Notes: generated from the sequence alone by a model not told the origin. Shown: positions 26,540 through 34,613, counted from the first letter of the stretch. The stretch: DNA of 64,000 nt from Lapidilactobacillus dextrinicus DSM 20335 (GCF_001436095.1 NZ_AYYK01000004.1:310001-374000); one strand, 5' to 3'. Translations and numbers: made by a program.

Positions 26540-26764
26540 TCATTTGTTTTTCCTCCATTCGTGATACTCATCTGATAATCTGTCAAACTCTTTTACTGGC
26601 AATGTATGAATCGTTTTACCGCACTTAACTTCCACAATTTGTTCTATCCAACTAAAACGCCCTAATCCTGTTATATCTTCAAATTTGATAAATCTAGTCG
26701 TGTTGCCTACTTGCCACTCAAACGAATTAGAAACTCCGTTGATCGTGATTTTTCTTGCTGGCAT
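26540..26764 (-). CDS. Phage early protein, unknown
   Basis: This 74-aa, probably beta-rich protein starts with PARKITINGVSNSFEW and ends with a basic helix. No family recognised. Confidence 0.6.
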   Translation of the reverse strand: MPARKITINGVSNSFEWQVGNTTRFIKFEDITGLGRFSWIEQIVEVKCGKTIHTLPVKEFDRLSDEYHEWRKNK

Positions 26765-26778
26765 TTACTCATCCTCCA

Positions 26779-26937
26779 CTAATCTATTGGTGACCAGCAA
26801 ACGTCAATCACGTGTGGATCAGTAGCAACTCGTTCGCATGCTCCACGTGCTTCATCAATATTGCGTACTGTTTTTGTGAAACTGTCAGTCAATCTTTCAC
26901 CCATGTAAATTTGCGTATACGTTACTTTAATTTTCAT
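26779..26937 (-). CDS. 52-aa phage protein
   Basis: The ATG at 26937 has GGAGG eight bases upstream. The product opens KIKVTYTQIYMGERLTDSF and ends VCWSPID, a compact alpha/beta small protein. The strong ribosome binding site and fit between neighbours support it. Function unknown. Confidence 0.6.
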   Translation of the reverse strand: MKIKVTYTQIYMGERLTDSFTKTVRNIDEARGACERVATDPHVIDVCWSPID

Positions 26938-26940
26938 CGT

Positions 26941-27081
26941 CTATTCCTCCAACAATTTCCAGATAGCAATAAATACAAGAACAATAGTTATAATCAGCGC
27001 AACAAGGGGCAACCAGTCGTTGAAAAATAACGTTGTAATCAGTATTATCACTGCAATTATTGCTGCTAGTTTCTCAAACAT
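26941..27081 (-). CDS. 46-aa membrane protein
   Basis: The frame encodes two hydrophobic helices separated by FFNDWLP. The start is MFEKLAA at 27081; a start two codons earlier at 27087 is also possible. Both overlap the end of the upstream gene, suggesting coupling. The GGAGG of the next gene lies inside its last codons. Confidence 0.55.
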   Translation of the reverse strand: MFEKLAAIIAVIILITTLFFNDWLPLVALIITIVLVFIAIWKLLEE

Positions 27082-27265
27082 AGTCATTTCTTAGCACTTC
27101 ATAAATCACTTGATTTTTCTCTTCGGTAGTCAGCCTACTGAATGGAATTAATATCTCTGATGGTGCATAACGGCCAACGGCTTGTAGTGAGCGAACCATA
27201 TCATTGCTATGTCGTGCCATTGACTCTTTCAAGTATTCTCTAAACACACGTTGATTACCGTTCAT
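27074..27265 (-). CDS. Small phage protein, unknown
   Basis: I favour the ATG at 27265, which overlaps the upstream stop as ATGA; a start at 27283 within the upstream gene is possible. The ~63-aa product is helical (RVFREYLKESMARH, TTEEKNQVIYEVL). No motif recognised. Confidence 0.6.
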   Translation of the reverse strand: MNGNQRVFREYLKESMARHSNDMVRSLQAVGRYAPSEILIPFSRLTTEEKNQVIYEVLRNDYV

Positions 27266-27504
27266 TTCATCATTTCCTGCCAATTATTATTTGCGTAGTT
27301 AGCTGTTATCAGATCGCTTGTAGTGACATTCAGCTTGTCTGCCATTCTGTCGAGTGTTTCCAGCATGGTGCTATGATTGCCATTCATTATGCCAACTAGC
27401 GTTGTAGAACCTATTCCACAACGATCAGCTAATTCTGATAAGCTAAGTTTTGTGTGAGCGTATAAGCTAAGCACGTTATCTTGTAATATTTTCTGGCTGT
27501 TCAT
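27262..27504 (-). CDS. HTH (XRE-type) regulator
   Basis: This 80-aa protein is almost entirely one Cro/CI-type helix-turn-helix: LSLSELADRCGIGSTTLVGIMNG, then a helical tail with LDRMADKLNVTTSDLI. It is probably an early-region DNA-binding regulator whose target is unknown. It overlaps both neighbours by 4 bp. Confidence 0.8.
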   Translation of the reverse strand: MNSQKILQDNVLSLYAHTKLSLSELADRCGIGSTTLVGIMNGNHSTMLETLDRMADKLNVTTSDLITANYANNNWQEMMK

Positions 27505-27947
27505 TGTTCTAGCTTGATCCTTTCCAATTTGTATCCTTTTTCCTCAATCCGTTTTTTCAAATTATCAAACGAATAATTATTTGGTTTATAACCAACGGCT
27601 TGAACAATAGTGGCTAAGGATACATGTTCGCTTACCACACCTTGACGGTCAGTAAGCTTGTACTTATGCTTTTTGTTGTTAGCAGGTATTAATCCAAGCC
27701 GATGCCTTGTTCTTAAAGCAACTGTGGTTGATCTTTTGATTTTATGATCAATTTCAACATCACTCAATCCTTGGTTGTATAGCTCAATCACCTTGTCGTC
27801 ATATGGCTGTTTATGTGGTTTTCTTAGTTCACCGGTTGGATCAAACCAATAGCGAAGCTTGATAACTGTCGGGTCGGTATCAGGTATGTTATAAGCATCT
27901 TCATATTTGTCATACAAACCAGCCACCATGTCAGTAATCAATGTCAT
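27501..27947 (-). CDS. Putative DNA-binding phage protein
   Basis: This 148-aa basic protein has a likely HTH in the middle (YNQGLSDVEIDHKIKRSTTVALRTRHRLGL), similar in style to GcrA or MerR-like folds, and a Lys-rich C terminus. It sits directly after the replisome organiser. No firm family assignment. Confidence 0.65.
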   Translation of the reverse strand: MTLITDMVAGLYDKYEDAYNIPDTDPTVIKLRYWFDPTGELRKPHKQPYDDKVIELYNQGLSDVEIDHKIKRSTTVALRTRHRLGLIPANNKKHKYKLTDRQGVVSEHVSLATIVQAVGYKPNNYSFDNLKKRIEEKGYKLERIKLEQ

Positions 27948-27963
27948 GCGATCACCTCTGTCT

Positions 27964-28914
27964 CTATTTAAGTTTTTCCTCTAGTCTTTTGCGTATCTTT
28001 TCAGCTTCATCAGCTGAAATTCTATTACTATGAGCAGTAACAGCTTGACCGCTCTGCTGCGCTTCTTTCTGTTCTTTTAACCAATCAGGCATAATACCAG
28101 CACGCTTCTGTGGTTTGTTATTGCCAAATTTATTAGCTTGATTATTCTCAAACTGTACGTCTTCGGCTTTCACTTGCTCCATAGTCTTGATGTTCTTAGC
28201 AAGCCATTTTTTCATAATTCCGAGTGCATAGCGGAATCCTTTTTGATCCCTAGCAGCTCGTTTCATGGCTTCTTCAACAATCTCAACGTTGCCATCAAAA
28301 TCATCAAGCGAATACTCAAGATCCTGCTCAATAGTCGGATTCGTTAAACCAAAGTTTTTTTGATAGAATTCAGACAATTCTTGCAACGGAGTAGTCGCAG
28401 ACGCGCCCTTTTCTGCTGCTGATGGTGTTGGTGATGGTTCTGATGATGGTGATGGTTGCAATATCGTATCGCTATTATATTGATACGGTATCGATAGGGT
28501 ATTTCCATCAGGTAATTTAGTTTTTATAGGGTATCCAAGATCTTCACACTTCTTGATGACTTCTGATTCAAATTCAAGTGTTTTAACTTCTTTTAATTCC
28601 TTATCGATCACAGGGGCAACCTTAGGTGATCTTGCTGAATTATATTTCAGCCAATTAACAATCATAATTTCGTTATTTTTTGGATTAAAAGCAACTTTGC
28701 CATCACTTTGAAACTTTTCAATTGTTGTTTGAATATCTGATCGGCTAATTCCCGTTTCAAAAGTGGCATAGCGCCATGAAAAATCATATATACCGCATTG
28801 TGTGGTTCTATCATTTGTAAGCAGGTAGAACCATAATGCTTTTTCTGTTAGTGACAATTCTCCTATCCAATCGTCTTTCCAGATAGTTGTATGAACTTGT
28901 CTGTATATTGCCAA
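27964..28914 (-). CDS. Replisome organiser, DnaD-like
   Basis: This 316-aa protein has a winged-helix N-terminal domain (YRQVHTTIWKDDWIGELSLTEKALWFYLLTN) of phage replisome organisers. A Pro/Ser linker (about 154-170) and a DnaD domain at about 180-245 (LSEFYQKNFGLTNP, GFRYALGIMKKWLAKNI) follow. It should bind the phage origin and recruit the host helicase; no phage helicase gene is seen. Candidate origin repeats lie inside the gene near 28462-28496. Confidence 0.92.
   Translation of the reverse strand: MAIYRQVHTTIWKDDWIGELSLTEKALWFYLLTNDRTTQCGIYDFSWRYATFETGISRSDIQTTIEKFQSDGKVAFNPKNNEIMIVNWLKYNSARSPKVAPVIDKELKEVKTLEFESEVIKKCEDLGYPIKTKLPDGNTLSIPYQYNSDTILQPSPSSEPSPTPSAAEKGASATTPLQELSEFYQKNFGLTNPTIEQDLEYSLDDFDGNVEIVEEAMKRAARDQKGFRYALGIMKKWLAKNIKTMEQVKAEDVQFENNQANKFGNNKPQKRAGIMPDWLKEQKEAQQSGQAVTAHSNRISADEAEKIRKRLEEKLK
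28462..28496. repeat. Candidate origin motif inside the replisome organiser gene
   Basis: Overlapping direct and inverted copies of GTATCG/GATAC occur within 35 bp of the region encoding the interdomain linker. Phage origins often lie inside the initiator gene. The cluster is small, so this is tentative. Confidence 0.3.
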
Positions 28915-28926
28915 TCACAGCACCTC

Positions 28927-29772
28927 CTATTCCACTAGATCGTCAATGCTGATAATTTCGTTTAATTGTTTTGTTTCCTTGCAATAATCACATTGCTCAC
29001 AACGTTCTGGCTTAGTTTCGCCTTGTCGTACGCTCTCAACGCGTTCTTGATTGTCTGCGACAACTTGTTCGGCTTCTTCTAGACGATAGCTAGGAATGGA
29101 TAATATCGCCTTATCAGGCACTTTTTGTTTGTCCACAGCAACGATATAAGGCTGACACCAAACACCAAACGTCTGATAAATCAGTTGCATGTATACCCAC
29201 ATTTGAAGCTGATAGTTATAATGAACCGCAAAAGACTGTTTCTCATGTTGTTCGCTATTCCAATAACTTTTATGAAGGTCTTGAGTGGTCTTTAAATCAA
29301 TGAAGTAGCCACGATCTAAATTCAAGCAATCAATTTTGCCTTTCCACGCAACACCGTAAATATTGCCAGTGACGATTGCTTCTTTATCACCTTGATACAA
29401 ACTACAAAACTTCTCGTCATTAGCTAACACATCAATCATTGCTTCAACACCTTTATACGCTGTTTTGAGTTGACCTTTTGTCTTTCCTTGACTGCTGATT
29501 AACTCTGATTGGTGTTGCTCAATAAAAGCTTCATGTGCTTCTTTACTCTCAAAATAGCTATGCAAGTAATTACCCATTAGCAATGCCACCTGATTTTCCG
29601 GTGGCTTCCATACGCCTAGCAACTCTGCTTGGGTCTTAGCTTCACATTCTAAAAACGACTTAAACAGTGTTGCTGATTGATACTGTAAATCTGTGTCACG
29701 ATCATAATAGTTATCACTAGTAAGCTGGGTTTTCGAAGATATTTGTTGGGTCTGTTTTAGCGGCATCTTCAT
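28927..29772 (-). CDS. PD-(D/E)XK exonuclease partner of RecT
   Basis: This ~281-aa protein is read from ATG 29772 behind AGGGAG. It shows GKIDCLNL and FIDLKTT, the D-x(n)-DxK core of PD-(D/E)XK nucleases (DUF3799-type), and a C-terminal CEQCDYC cluster. With the RecT-like protein upstream it forms a two-gene recombination system: the nuclease resects ends and RecT anneals. The start lies inside the recT end (56-bp overlap). Confidence 0.87.
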   Translation of the reverse strand: MKMPLKQTQQISSKTQLTSDNYYDRDTDLQYQSATLFKSFLECEAKTQAELLGVWKPPENQVALLMGNYLHSYFESKEAHEAFIEQHQSELISSQGKTKGQLKTAYKGVEAMIDVLANDEKFCSLYQGDKEAIVTGNIYGVAWKGKIDCLNLDRGYFIDLKTTQDLHKSYWNSEQHEKQSFAVHYNYQLQMWVYMQLIYQTFGVWCQPYIVAVDKQKVPDKAILSIPSYRLEEAEQVVADNQERVESVRQGETKPERCEQCDYCKETKQLNEIISIDDLVE

Positions 29773-30496
29773 CAATCTCCCTTGCAATTTCTTCTGGATC
29801 AATCACTGTGTTTTCATCTTGAACTGGTTGAGCTTCTTTAATTTCAGGCTCTGTATCTTGTTCGATTAAATCGTCAATAGATTGTGCTTGTTTACTGTCC
29901 TCTTTGGCATTGATTGATCTAGGTTGTCGTGCTTCGTTTAAGTCTTTATCATCTTCGGTATATAAAGCACCCAATGTTTCTGGGAAAGCTTCACGTAATG
30001 CATTGACTAACGCTGTTTTTCTAATCATTGTTTTTGGCATGCTTTTCCAAGTTGATTGGCTTTTTGAAAACTCGTCAAGACCAATTTCAACGCGGATATT
30101 TTCATCACGATCATCGCGCATTACTTCTGCCCAACCGCCTACTAATTTATCTGAACTAAGACTAAATGCTCCCTTTTGATAAATAATCTCGTTATTTCGT
30201 TCAATAATAATGCCGGCTTTATATCCGCGATAATGGGCGTTGTTTTCTGCACGCTTCATGAAAGCTTCTTTTGAAGTAATAATCTGTGCTGGTGAGCTGC
30301 CGAACTTAACAAGGTATGCTTCATGTAAGAAAGGATTGAGCTTTTGATAGCGGCAAAGCTGAATAAACATCACAACTTCTTGATCACTAACTTTGCCATT
30401 ACCACTTGTTAAATAATCTCTAACCATTTGACCTGATAAATTAACCTGCTCACCGTTTACTTCATAATTAATAGGTTTAGTCATTAAATCTGCCAT
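29717..30496 (-). CDS. RecT/Bet-family single-strand annealing protein
   Basis: This 259-aa protein has the Bet/RecT family core: MFIQLCRYQKLNPFLHEAYLVKFG, ITSKEAFMKRAENN and MIRKTALVNALREAFPE. The last ~60 residues are acidic and disordered. It anneals complementary single strands for phage recombination and replication. It is coupled to the upstream gene by 1 bp and to the nuclease by a long overlap. Confidence 0.93.
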   Translation of the reverse strand: MADLMTKPINYEVNGEQVNLSGQMVRDYLTSGNGKVSDQEVVMFIQLCRYQKLNPFLHEAYLVKFGSSPAQIITSKEAFMKRAENNAHYRGYKAGIIIERNNEIIYQKGAFSLSSDKLVGGWAEVMRDDRDENIRVEIGLDEFSKSQSTWKSMPKTMIRKTALVNALREAFPETLGALYTEDDKDLNEARQPRSINAKEDSKQAQSIDDLIEQDTEPEIKEAQPVQDENTVIDPEEIAREIDEDAAKTDPTNIFENPAY

Positions 30497-30876
30497 TAGT
30501 TTTCATCCTCCATCAATTCGCAATTAACAAATAATTTAAAAAATTCAACTTCATTAATGCTGTCTAAAGTCATTAGTTTTCTGATAGTTTCGTCAACACC
30601 ATATCTACCGAAATGTTGTATAAACCACGTTAAATCGTAGAAAAAGCTGTTGTTATCCATCCAGCTCCAAATATCATCGTTGCTATTGATTACACGGTCA
30701 GGCAGTTTAATATCGTTGTATTCGTAAACATTCCAATAAGATTGACCCGGAAGAATAATATCTCCATTCCAATCAGTTAATTGTTCTTCATCAGAAAACG
30801 CATGTATTGAACAATCTCTTGCAACTTGTTCATCGTAATTCCTCTGTGCTCGTGCTAACTCTTGCGAACTAATCAT
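30496..30876 (-). CDS. Phage early protein, unknown
   Basis: The ATG at 30876 is the best start (GGAG about ten bases upstream). The ~126-aa product is acidic with many aromatic residues (IWSWMDNNSFFYDLTWFIQHFG). It precedes the recombination pair. Function unknown. Confidence 0.6.
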   Translation of the reverse strand: MISSQELARAQRNYDEQVARDCSIHAFSDEEQLTDWNGDIILPGQSYWNVYEYNDIKLPDRVINSNDDIWSWMDNNSFFYDLTWFIQHFGRYGVDETIRKLMTLDSINEVEFFKLFVNCELMEDEN

Positions 30877-30979
30877 TTCCAACAACTCCAATCCGTGTTA
30901 GAATTAACGTATAAATAAATTTGTAATGCTTTAGATCACTCATTGCCGTGAGTGGTCTTTTTTTATGCTGTTTTTTCAT
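30869..30979 (-). CDS. 36-aa basic peptide, tentative
   Basis: An ATG at 30979 follows AGGTGG with normal spacing and opens 36 codons that end 8 bp inside the next gene. The start MKKQHKKRPLT is strongly basic. The frame overlaps the plus-strand terminator at 30933-30967, so either reading may be the real one. Confidence 0.35.
   Translation of the reverse strand: MKKQHKKRPLTAMSDLKHYKFIYTLILTRIGVVGND
30933..30967 (+). terminator. Intrinsic terminator facing against the early operon
   Basis: The plus strand has GATCACTC pairing with GTGAGTGGTC (short loop) and then seven T. No plus-strand gene precedes it, so it would end an antisense or stray transcript, for example from a TATAAA box near 30909. 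The function is open. Confidence 0.55.
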
Positions 30980-30990
30980 TTTTAAACCAC

Positions 30991-31125
30991 CTAGAAAATG
31001 TTTGAAGTAACAATCCAACTTAGAACTACCAACGTTGGAACTATGATAATTTCAGCTGCAATAAAGTTGCCCCAAAAATCATTGCCTAGTGCTAGATAAT
31101 CTTTAATGCCGTTAACTAATTTCAT
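30991..31125 (-). CDS. 44-aa single-pass membrane protein
   Basis: The ATG at 31125 is preceded by AGGGG. The product begins KLVNGIKDYLALGNDFW and continues into one hydrophobic helix. It fits exactly between the HTH gene upstream and the small genes downstream. Function unknown. Confidence 0.55.
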   Translation of the reverse strand: MKLVNGIKDYLALGNDFWGNFIAAEIIIVPTLVVLSWIVTSNIF

Positions 31126-31136
31126 TTCATTAACCC

Positions 31137-31430
31137 CTATTCATTAATTTTGCTTTTAGCAGCGTACCAACGTTCTGCTTTATCAACAGGTATCCGAATC
31201 ACACGTCCGATTTGTTGACTTGGTAATGGTGGATTAGTGTATTTCTTCTTCGTCCAACGCCATACCTGCACTCGGGACACATTCCATTTATTGGAGAAAT
31301 AATCGATTGTCTGTTTTTCAATCGGCAAGATAACTTTTTGTTTACGTTCTCGCTTTTTAGGCTTTTCCTTCTTTTTATAAACATTCGGAATGATTACTAG
31401 TCCATTGACTGGCTTTGTCTTCTCATCCAT
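31137..31430 (-). CDS. Excisionase-like HTH protein
   Basis: This 97-aa protein is very basic, with a Lys-rich N-terminal half and a winged-helix/MerR-like C-terminal half (IDYFSNKWNVSRVQVWRWTKK...GRVIRIPVDKAERW). This is the pattern of phage excisionases and AlpA-type regulators. Its position in the early operon close to the switch fits Xis, but a simple regulator is equally possible. Confidence 0.65.
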   Translation of the reverse strand: MDEKTKPVNGLVIIPNVYKKKEKPKKRERKQKVILPIEKQTIDYFSNKWNVSRVQVWRWTKKKYTNPPLPSQQIGRVIRIPVDKAERWYAAKSKINE

Positions 31431-31963
31431 AATTTTTCTTTCCTTTCCGGTTCTACATAACCAGCATTGATGTAATACTTGCGTCGTTCTTTATAGACAT
31501 CCCACAAATCGATATGCTGTTCTTCACAGATAAGAACCAGTAGTTTGTAATTCATTAGCAATGAATCCAATAACTCACAAGCCGAGTCATATAAATCCTT
31601 CTGCTCTGCATGAGTTAAATCACTTGATGCCAACAACTTTCTGACGTGATATTTGGAAAAAGCATCTACTTTTTCTTGTTCTTCAAACTCGGCAAAAGCT
31701 TCAACCGATAATGCATCTTCTTTGAATTTGTCACCATCCAGCATTCTGAATATCCCAAAGAATTGCGACGCTAAATCATTAGCAGTTGCGAAATCTTTAA
31801 TTGCCTTACTTACTTCAACTGCATCATTAGCCTTTATATTCGAACCACCCCACCAGTTATAGATTGTCGATTTAGAATACTTATTATGTGTATCTGTCTG
31901 AACAACCTTAGGAGTGACGTTTAATCGCTTTTCGACTCTATGCAATGCTTTTGATATATCCAT
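31397..31963 (-). CDS. Phage regulatory protein with N-terminal HTH-like region
   Basis: This 188-aa protein begins with STIYNWWGGSNIKANDAVEVSKAI (about 32-55), which looks like a helix-turn-helix. The rest is helical, ending in a basic tail. It overlaps the excisionase-like gene by 34 bp. I do not recognise the family. Confidence 0.6.
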   Translation of the reverse strand: MDISKALHRVEKRLNVTPKVVQTDTHNKYSKSTIYNWWGGSNIKANDAVEVSKAIKDFATANDLASQFFGIFRMLDGDKFKEDALSVEAFAEFEEQEKVDAFSKYHVRKLLASSDLTHAEQKDLYDSACELLDSLLMNYKLLVLICEEQHIDLWDVYKERRKYYINAGYVEPERKEKLWMRRQSQSMD

Positions 31964-32055
31964 ATGAACACGACCTATTTAAATTTTTAGTGTATTTATT
32001 CCAACTTGATTACGATTAGAATTAAAGATGTAAAACATGTTTGCATTAATATTAA

Positions 32056-32238
32056 TTAAGCAAGTATCATTTTTTGTCTGATTAAGCTTTGATATTCGTA
32101 AAACAAATCTTGATATCTTGTCTCAACCATGTCGTCATCAAAAGGCAACATTTCAAAATTAACTTCATCAAAGCTTCTATGTTCTACGCTTGCAATCCAT
32201 CTGATTTGATTTTCGCGTCCAATTATTCCTTTTCGCAT
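32056..32238 (-). CDS. Small phage protein, unknown
   Basis: This 60-aa acidic protein has its first base on the last base of the cro-like gene stop (overlapping stop/start), so it is probably coupled to it. It is the second gene of the early leftward transcript. No motif recognised. Confidence 0.6.
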   Translation of the reverse strand: MRKGIIGRENQIRWIASVEHRSFDEVNFEMLPFDDDMVETRYQDLFYEYQSLIRQKMILA

Positions 32239-32516
32239 TACTTGATCACCTCCTTGTCATCATCATTGCTTTTTAGCAACGTTGACTTAAAAATAAAAAG
32301 CTCACCAAAATCAGCTTCTTTTAGTCCAAATGCTGCCATCATTTTAGCAATGACATTACTTGATACTTCTGTTTCTTGATTCATCATTCTATAAATCGTA
32401 GATGGATTAACGCCCATAATTCTTGATAATCCAGTGATTGTCATACCTTTATTTTTTAATAACTCATGAAAATAGTCGTTTTTTAAAATTACTTTATTAT
32501 CTTTAATAACTACCAT
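32238..32516 (-). CDS. Cro-like XRE repressor
   Basis: This ~92-aa protein is read from ATG 32516, well spaced from AGAGGTG. It has an XRE helix-turn-helix (ITGLSRIMGVNPSTIYRMMN) and a helical tail. It is the first gene of the leftward lytic transcript, divergent from the CI-like gene, and should compete for the three operators in the gap. Confidence 0.82.
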   Translation of the reverse strand: MVVIKDNKVILKNDYFHELLKNKGMTITGLSRIMGVNPSTIYRMMNQETEVSSNVIAKMMAAFGLKEADFGELFIFKSTLLKSNDDDKEVIK

Positions 32517-32548
32517 CTGCATCACCTCTGTTTCTTTTTAACAATACT

Positions 32549-32578
32549 TATAATAAACTCTTCGTTGCTAAAAAGCAA
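32549..32578 (-). promoter_or_regulatory. Leftward early (cro-side) promoter
   Basis: The minus strand has -35 TTGCTT, a 17-bp spacer and -10 TATTAT. The -35 box lies within operator O1, so repressor binding there should block it. Confidence 0.65.
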
Positions 32579-32630
32579 TAGTTTTATTGCAAAAAAGCAA
32601 AAAAAGTTTGAAAGCATTGCATTTATGCAA
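32565..32630. promoter_or_regulatory. Three phage operators, TTGC-N6-GCAA
   Basis: Perfect inverted repeats with identical half-sites lie at 32565-32578 (O1), 32587-32600 (O2) and 32617-32630 (O3) between the divergent cro-like and CI-like genes. All three inner spacers are AT-only. O1 covers the cro-side -35 and O3 lies in the spacer of the cI-side promoter. The arrangement resembles the lambda right operator. Confidence 0.85.
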
Positions 32631-32636
32631 TAAAAT
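32608..32636 (+). promoter_or_regulatory. Rightward (repressor-side) promoter
   Basis: TTGAAA, a 17-bp spacer containing O3, and TAAAAT on the plus strand lie just upstream of the CI-like gene. Overlap with O3 suggests autoregulation. Confidence 0.6.
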
Positions 32637-32658
32637 TAATCGTGAAAGGTGTGATAAC

Positions 32659-33306
32659 GTGGCTTTTGGCGAAAAATTGAAACAACTTAGATTAGAACGT
32701 AAGCTTGGGTTAAACCAATTTGCTATGCTGTCCGGCGTTAGTGCATCACAAATATCTAGAATTGAAAATGGTAAAATGGCAACCCCAAAAGTTAACACAA
32801 TAAAAAAGTTAGCTAAGGGTCTTAAATTTAATGAACTAGAACTAATGAAAATGGCCGGTTATGTAACAGATACTGAACTGCCGACTAATGCCTTACCTGT
32901 CGACGTAAATAATTTAATTGATATTCCAGTCATCGGCACAATCAAAGCCGGTCCAAACGGTTTAGCTATGCAAGATCACCTAGGCATGGAATTTGTCAAT
33001 AAAGATGATATCGACATGAGCTATGATTATTTTTGGTTAGTCGTTTCAGGCGATTCTATGACTGGAGATGGAATTTACGATAAAGATTACGCCATGATTA
33101 AACGAACAACCGAGTTTAATAACGGCGATATCTGTGCGGTTATTGTAGATGGTGAAGAAGGAACGTTAAAGCATGTCACTAAATCAAAAGATTCTATTGT
33201 ATTAACGGCATCCAACCCTAGTTACCCACCTAGAATTTTTGCAGGTAATGATATGAACGAAATATTAATTGCAGGCAGATTAGTTCAAACTAAAAGGAAA
33301 TATTAA
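32659..33306 (+). CDS. CI-like repressor with S24 autocleavage domain
   Basis: This 215-aa protein starts with GTG at 32659, behind AAAGGTG. An XRE helix-turn-helix occupies about 6-60 (LNQFAMLSGVSASQISRIENG). A LexA/CI S24 peptidase domain follows, with a cleavage site at Ala97-Gly98 (IKAG), nucleophile Ser133 (SGDSM) and base Lys171. It should maintain lysogeny by binding the three TTGC-N6-GCAA operators and self-cleave on RecA activation, so the prophage is expected to be DNA-damage inducible. Confidence 0.93.
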   Translation: MAFGEKLKQLRLERKLGLNQFAMLSGVSASQISRIENGKMATPKVNTIKKLAKGLKFNELELMKMAGYVTDTELPTNALPVDVNNLIDIPVIGTIKAGPNGLAMQDHLGMEFVNKDDIDMSYDYFWLVVSGDSMTGDGIYDKDYAMIKRTTEFNNGDICAVIVDGEEGTLKHVTKSKDSIVLTASNPSYPPRIFAGNDMNEILIAGRLVQTKRKY

Positions 33307-33317
33307 GAGGCGATAAA

Positions 33318-33839
33318 ATGGGTATTTTATCAAAAATTGTTAATATTCATAGTTCTAAAAAGGAAGCTAAGGAGCTACGACAAAACGCTGATTTATATTT
33401 CGGAACAAATTATAAAATAATAAAAGAATCGTTTTCTTTAATTGAAAAAACAGCTAATCCAGAGGTTTATTTTCCAAGATGGGACACATTGATGGATCAT
33501 GTTAATTTACTCGATTTAAATTTAGAAAAAGTTGGTGGATCAATAGAATTTTACTCACCATTAGCAAAGCGGAAGCTCTCTCTAAATAAGTCAAGGGTAA
33601 ACGATTTAAGTAAAACACTTTTTGATAAAAGAGAATCTATTGATGCACTTTTCCTTGATAGGGTCTTACAAGCCCTGATAAAAAAGATTAAAAAATTAAA
33701 AACAGAAAAAGCTCAATTAAATAACCTTAATAAAACGTTGGCTGAATTATCTTTATATCAAAAGCAATTATCGACCAACAATTTTAAAACATTTACTGAA
33801 AATGTTGAGAATATTAAGAAAGTAATTAAACAACGCTAA
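33318..33839 (+). CDS. Lysogeny-module cargo protein, unknown
   Basis: This 173-aa soluble, helical, basic protein starts GILSKIVNIHSSKKEAKELRQ. It has a likely coiled coil at about 115-150. It is encoded 12 bp after cI and therefore expressed in the lysogen. No family recognised. Genes at this place often alter host physiology or exclude other phages; that is inference. Confidence 0.7.
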   Translation: MGILSKIVNIHSSKKEAKELRQNADLYFGTNYKIIKESFSLIEKTANPEVYFPRWDTLMDHVNLLDLNLEKVGGSIEFYSPLAKRKLSLNKSRVNDLSKTLFDKRESIDALFLDRVLQALIKKIKKLKTEKAQLNNLNKTLAELSLYQKQLSTNNFKTFTENVENIKKVIKQR

Positions 33840-33881
33840 GTTTATGTACGACAGAAGGTTAATTGTTTGGGAGGAATTACC

Positions 33882-34571
33882 ATGGAGTTTTGCCCTAAGT
33901 GTGGAACTAAATTAGTTGCAGGTGCCGTATTTTGCCAGCACTGCGGATATAAAATTGAAAACGATTCAGATAGTACAACGACTGAAATTGAACAAACAAC
34001 AAGTGAAACAAAAGAACCAAAAGAAAATCTAAATAAAAAATATGCTGTTGAACTTTCTCGTGATCGTAATAAAGATATTTGTGCAGTTGACGGCGGAGAA
34101 ATTGGTTTATTAAATAAATCTATAGAATTAAGTGACGGTTATTATGTATGTGGTAAACATTTCAAAGAAGTCTTTCTTGGTAAGACTAAAAAGGGAGATA
34201 ACTTACCTACTCTTGTGGAATTCCTTGAAATGTTAAATGATCCAAGCCACGTTGCTGACTATCTGCCTGAAGAAAAACAACGTAAAGCAGATTTTCAAGC
34301 TAAGCTTGATAAGTATGAAGAAGATAGCAAAAAAGCAAAGCAAGAAAAGGCTGACCGTAAAGCATATAAAAATGCTGTTAAATGTCCTAAGTGTGGTAGT
34401 ACCGACGTTGTATTCATGCAAAATAATAAGAAAGCTTTTTCTACCGGTAAAGCTATCGGCGGAGCAGTTCTTACAGGTGGTATCGGTGCGCTAGCTGGCT
34501 TTACTGGTAAAAAAGGCAAAAACGAATGGCATTGTAATAATTGTGGCAATACATTTAAAACGAAAAAATAG
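33882..34571 (+). CDS. Zinc-ribbon cargo protein with DUF4428-like segment
   Basis: Read from ATG 33882 (GGAGGAATTACC before it), this 229-aa protein has an N-terminal zinc ribbon (CPKCGTKL...CQHCGYKI), a DUF4428-like part (ICAVDGGEIGLL...DGYYVCGKHF), a charged helix and a second zinc ribbon (CPKCGSTDVVF...CNNCGNTF) around a Gly-rich insertion. It is probably expressed in the lysogen together with the upstream genes. Function unknown. Confidence 0.78.
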   Translation: MEFCPKCGTKLVAGAVFCQHCGYKIENDSDSTTTEIEQTTSETKEPKENLNKKYAVELSRDRNKDICAVDGGEIGLLNKSIELSDGYYVCGKHFKEVFLGKTKKGDNLPTLVEFLEMLNDPSHVADYLPEEKQRKADFQAKLDKYEEDSKKAKQEKADRKAYKNAVKCPKCGSTDVVFMQNNKKAFSTGKAIGGAVLTGGIGALAGFTGKKGKNEWHCNNCGNTFKTKK

Positions 34572-34573
34572 AC

Positions 34574-34613
34574 ATTAAAAAAACAAGTCATTGATTTGGC
34601 TTATTTTTTTAAA
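34574..34613 (+). terminator. Intrinsic terminator of the lysogeny operon
   Basis: AAGTC pairs with GGCTT (one G-T pair), flanked by A7 and T7 runs, just after the zinc-ribbon gene and ahead of the integrase. Confidence 0.65.
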
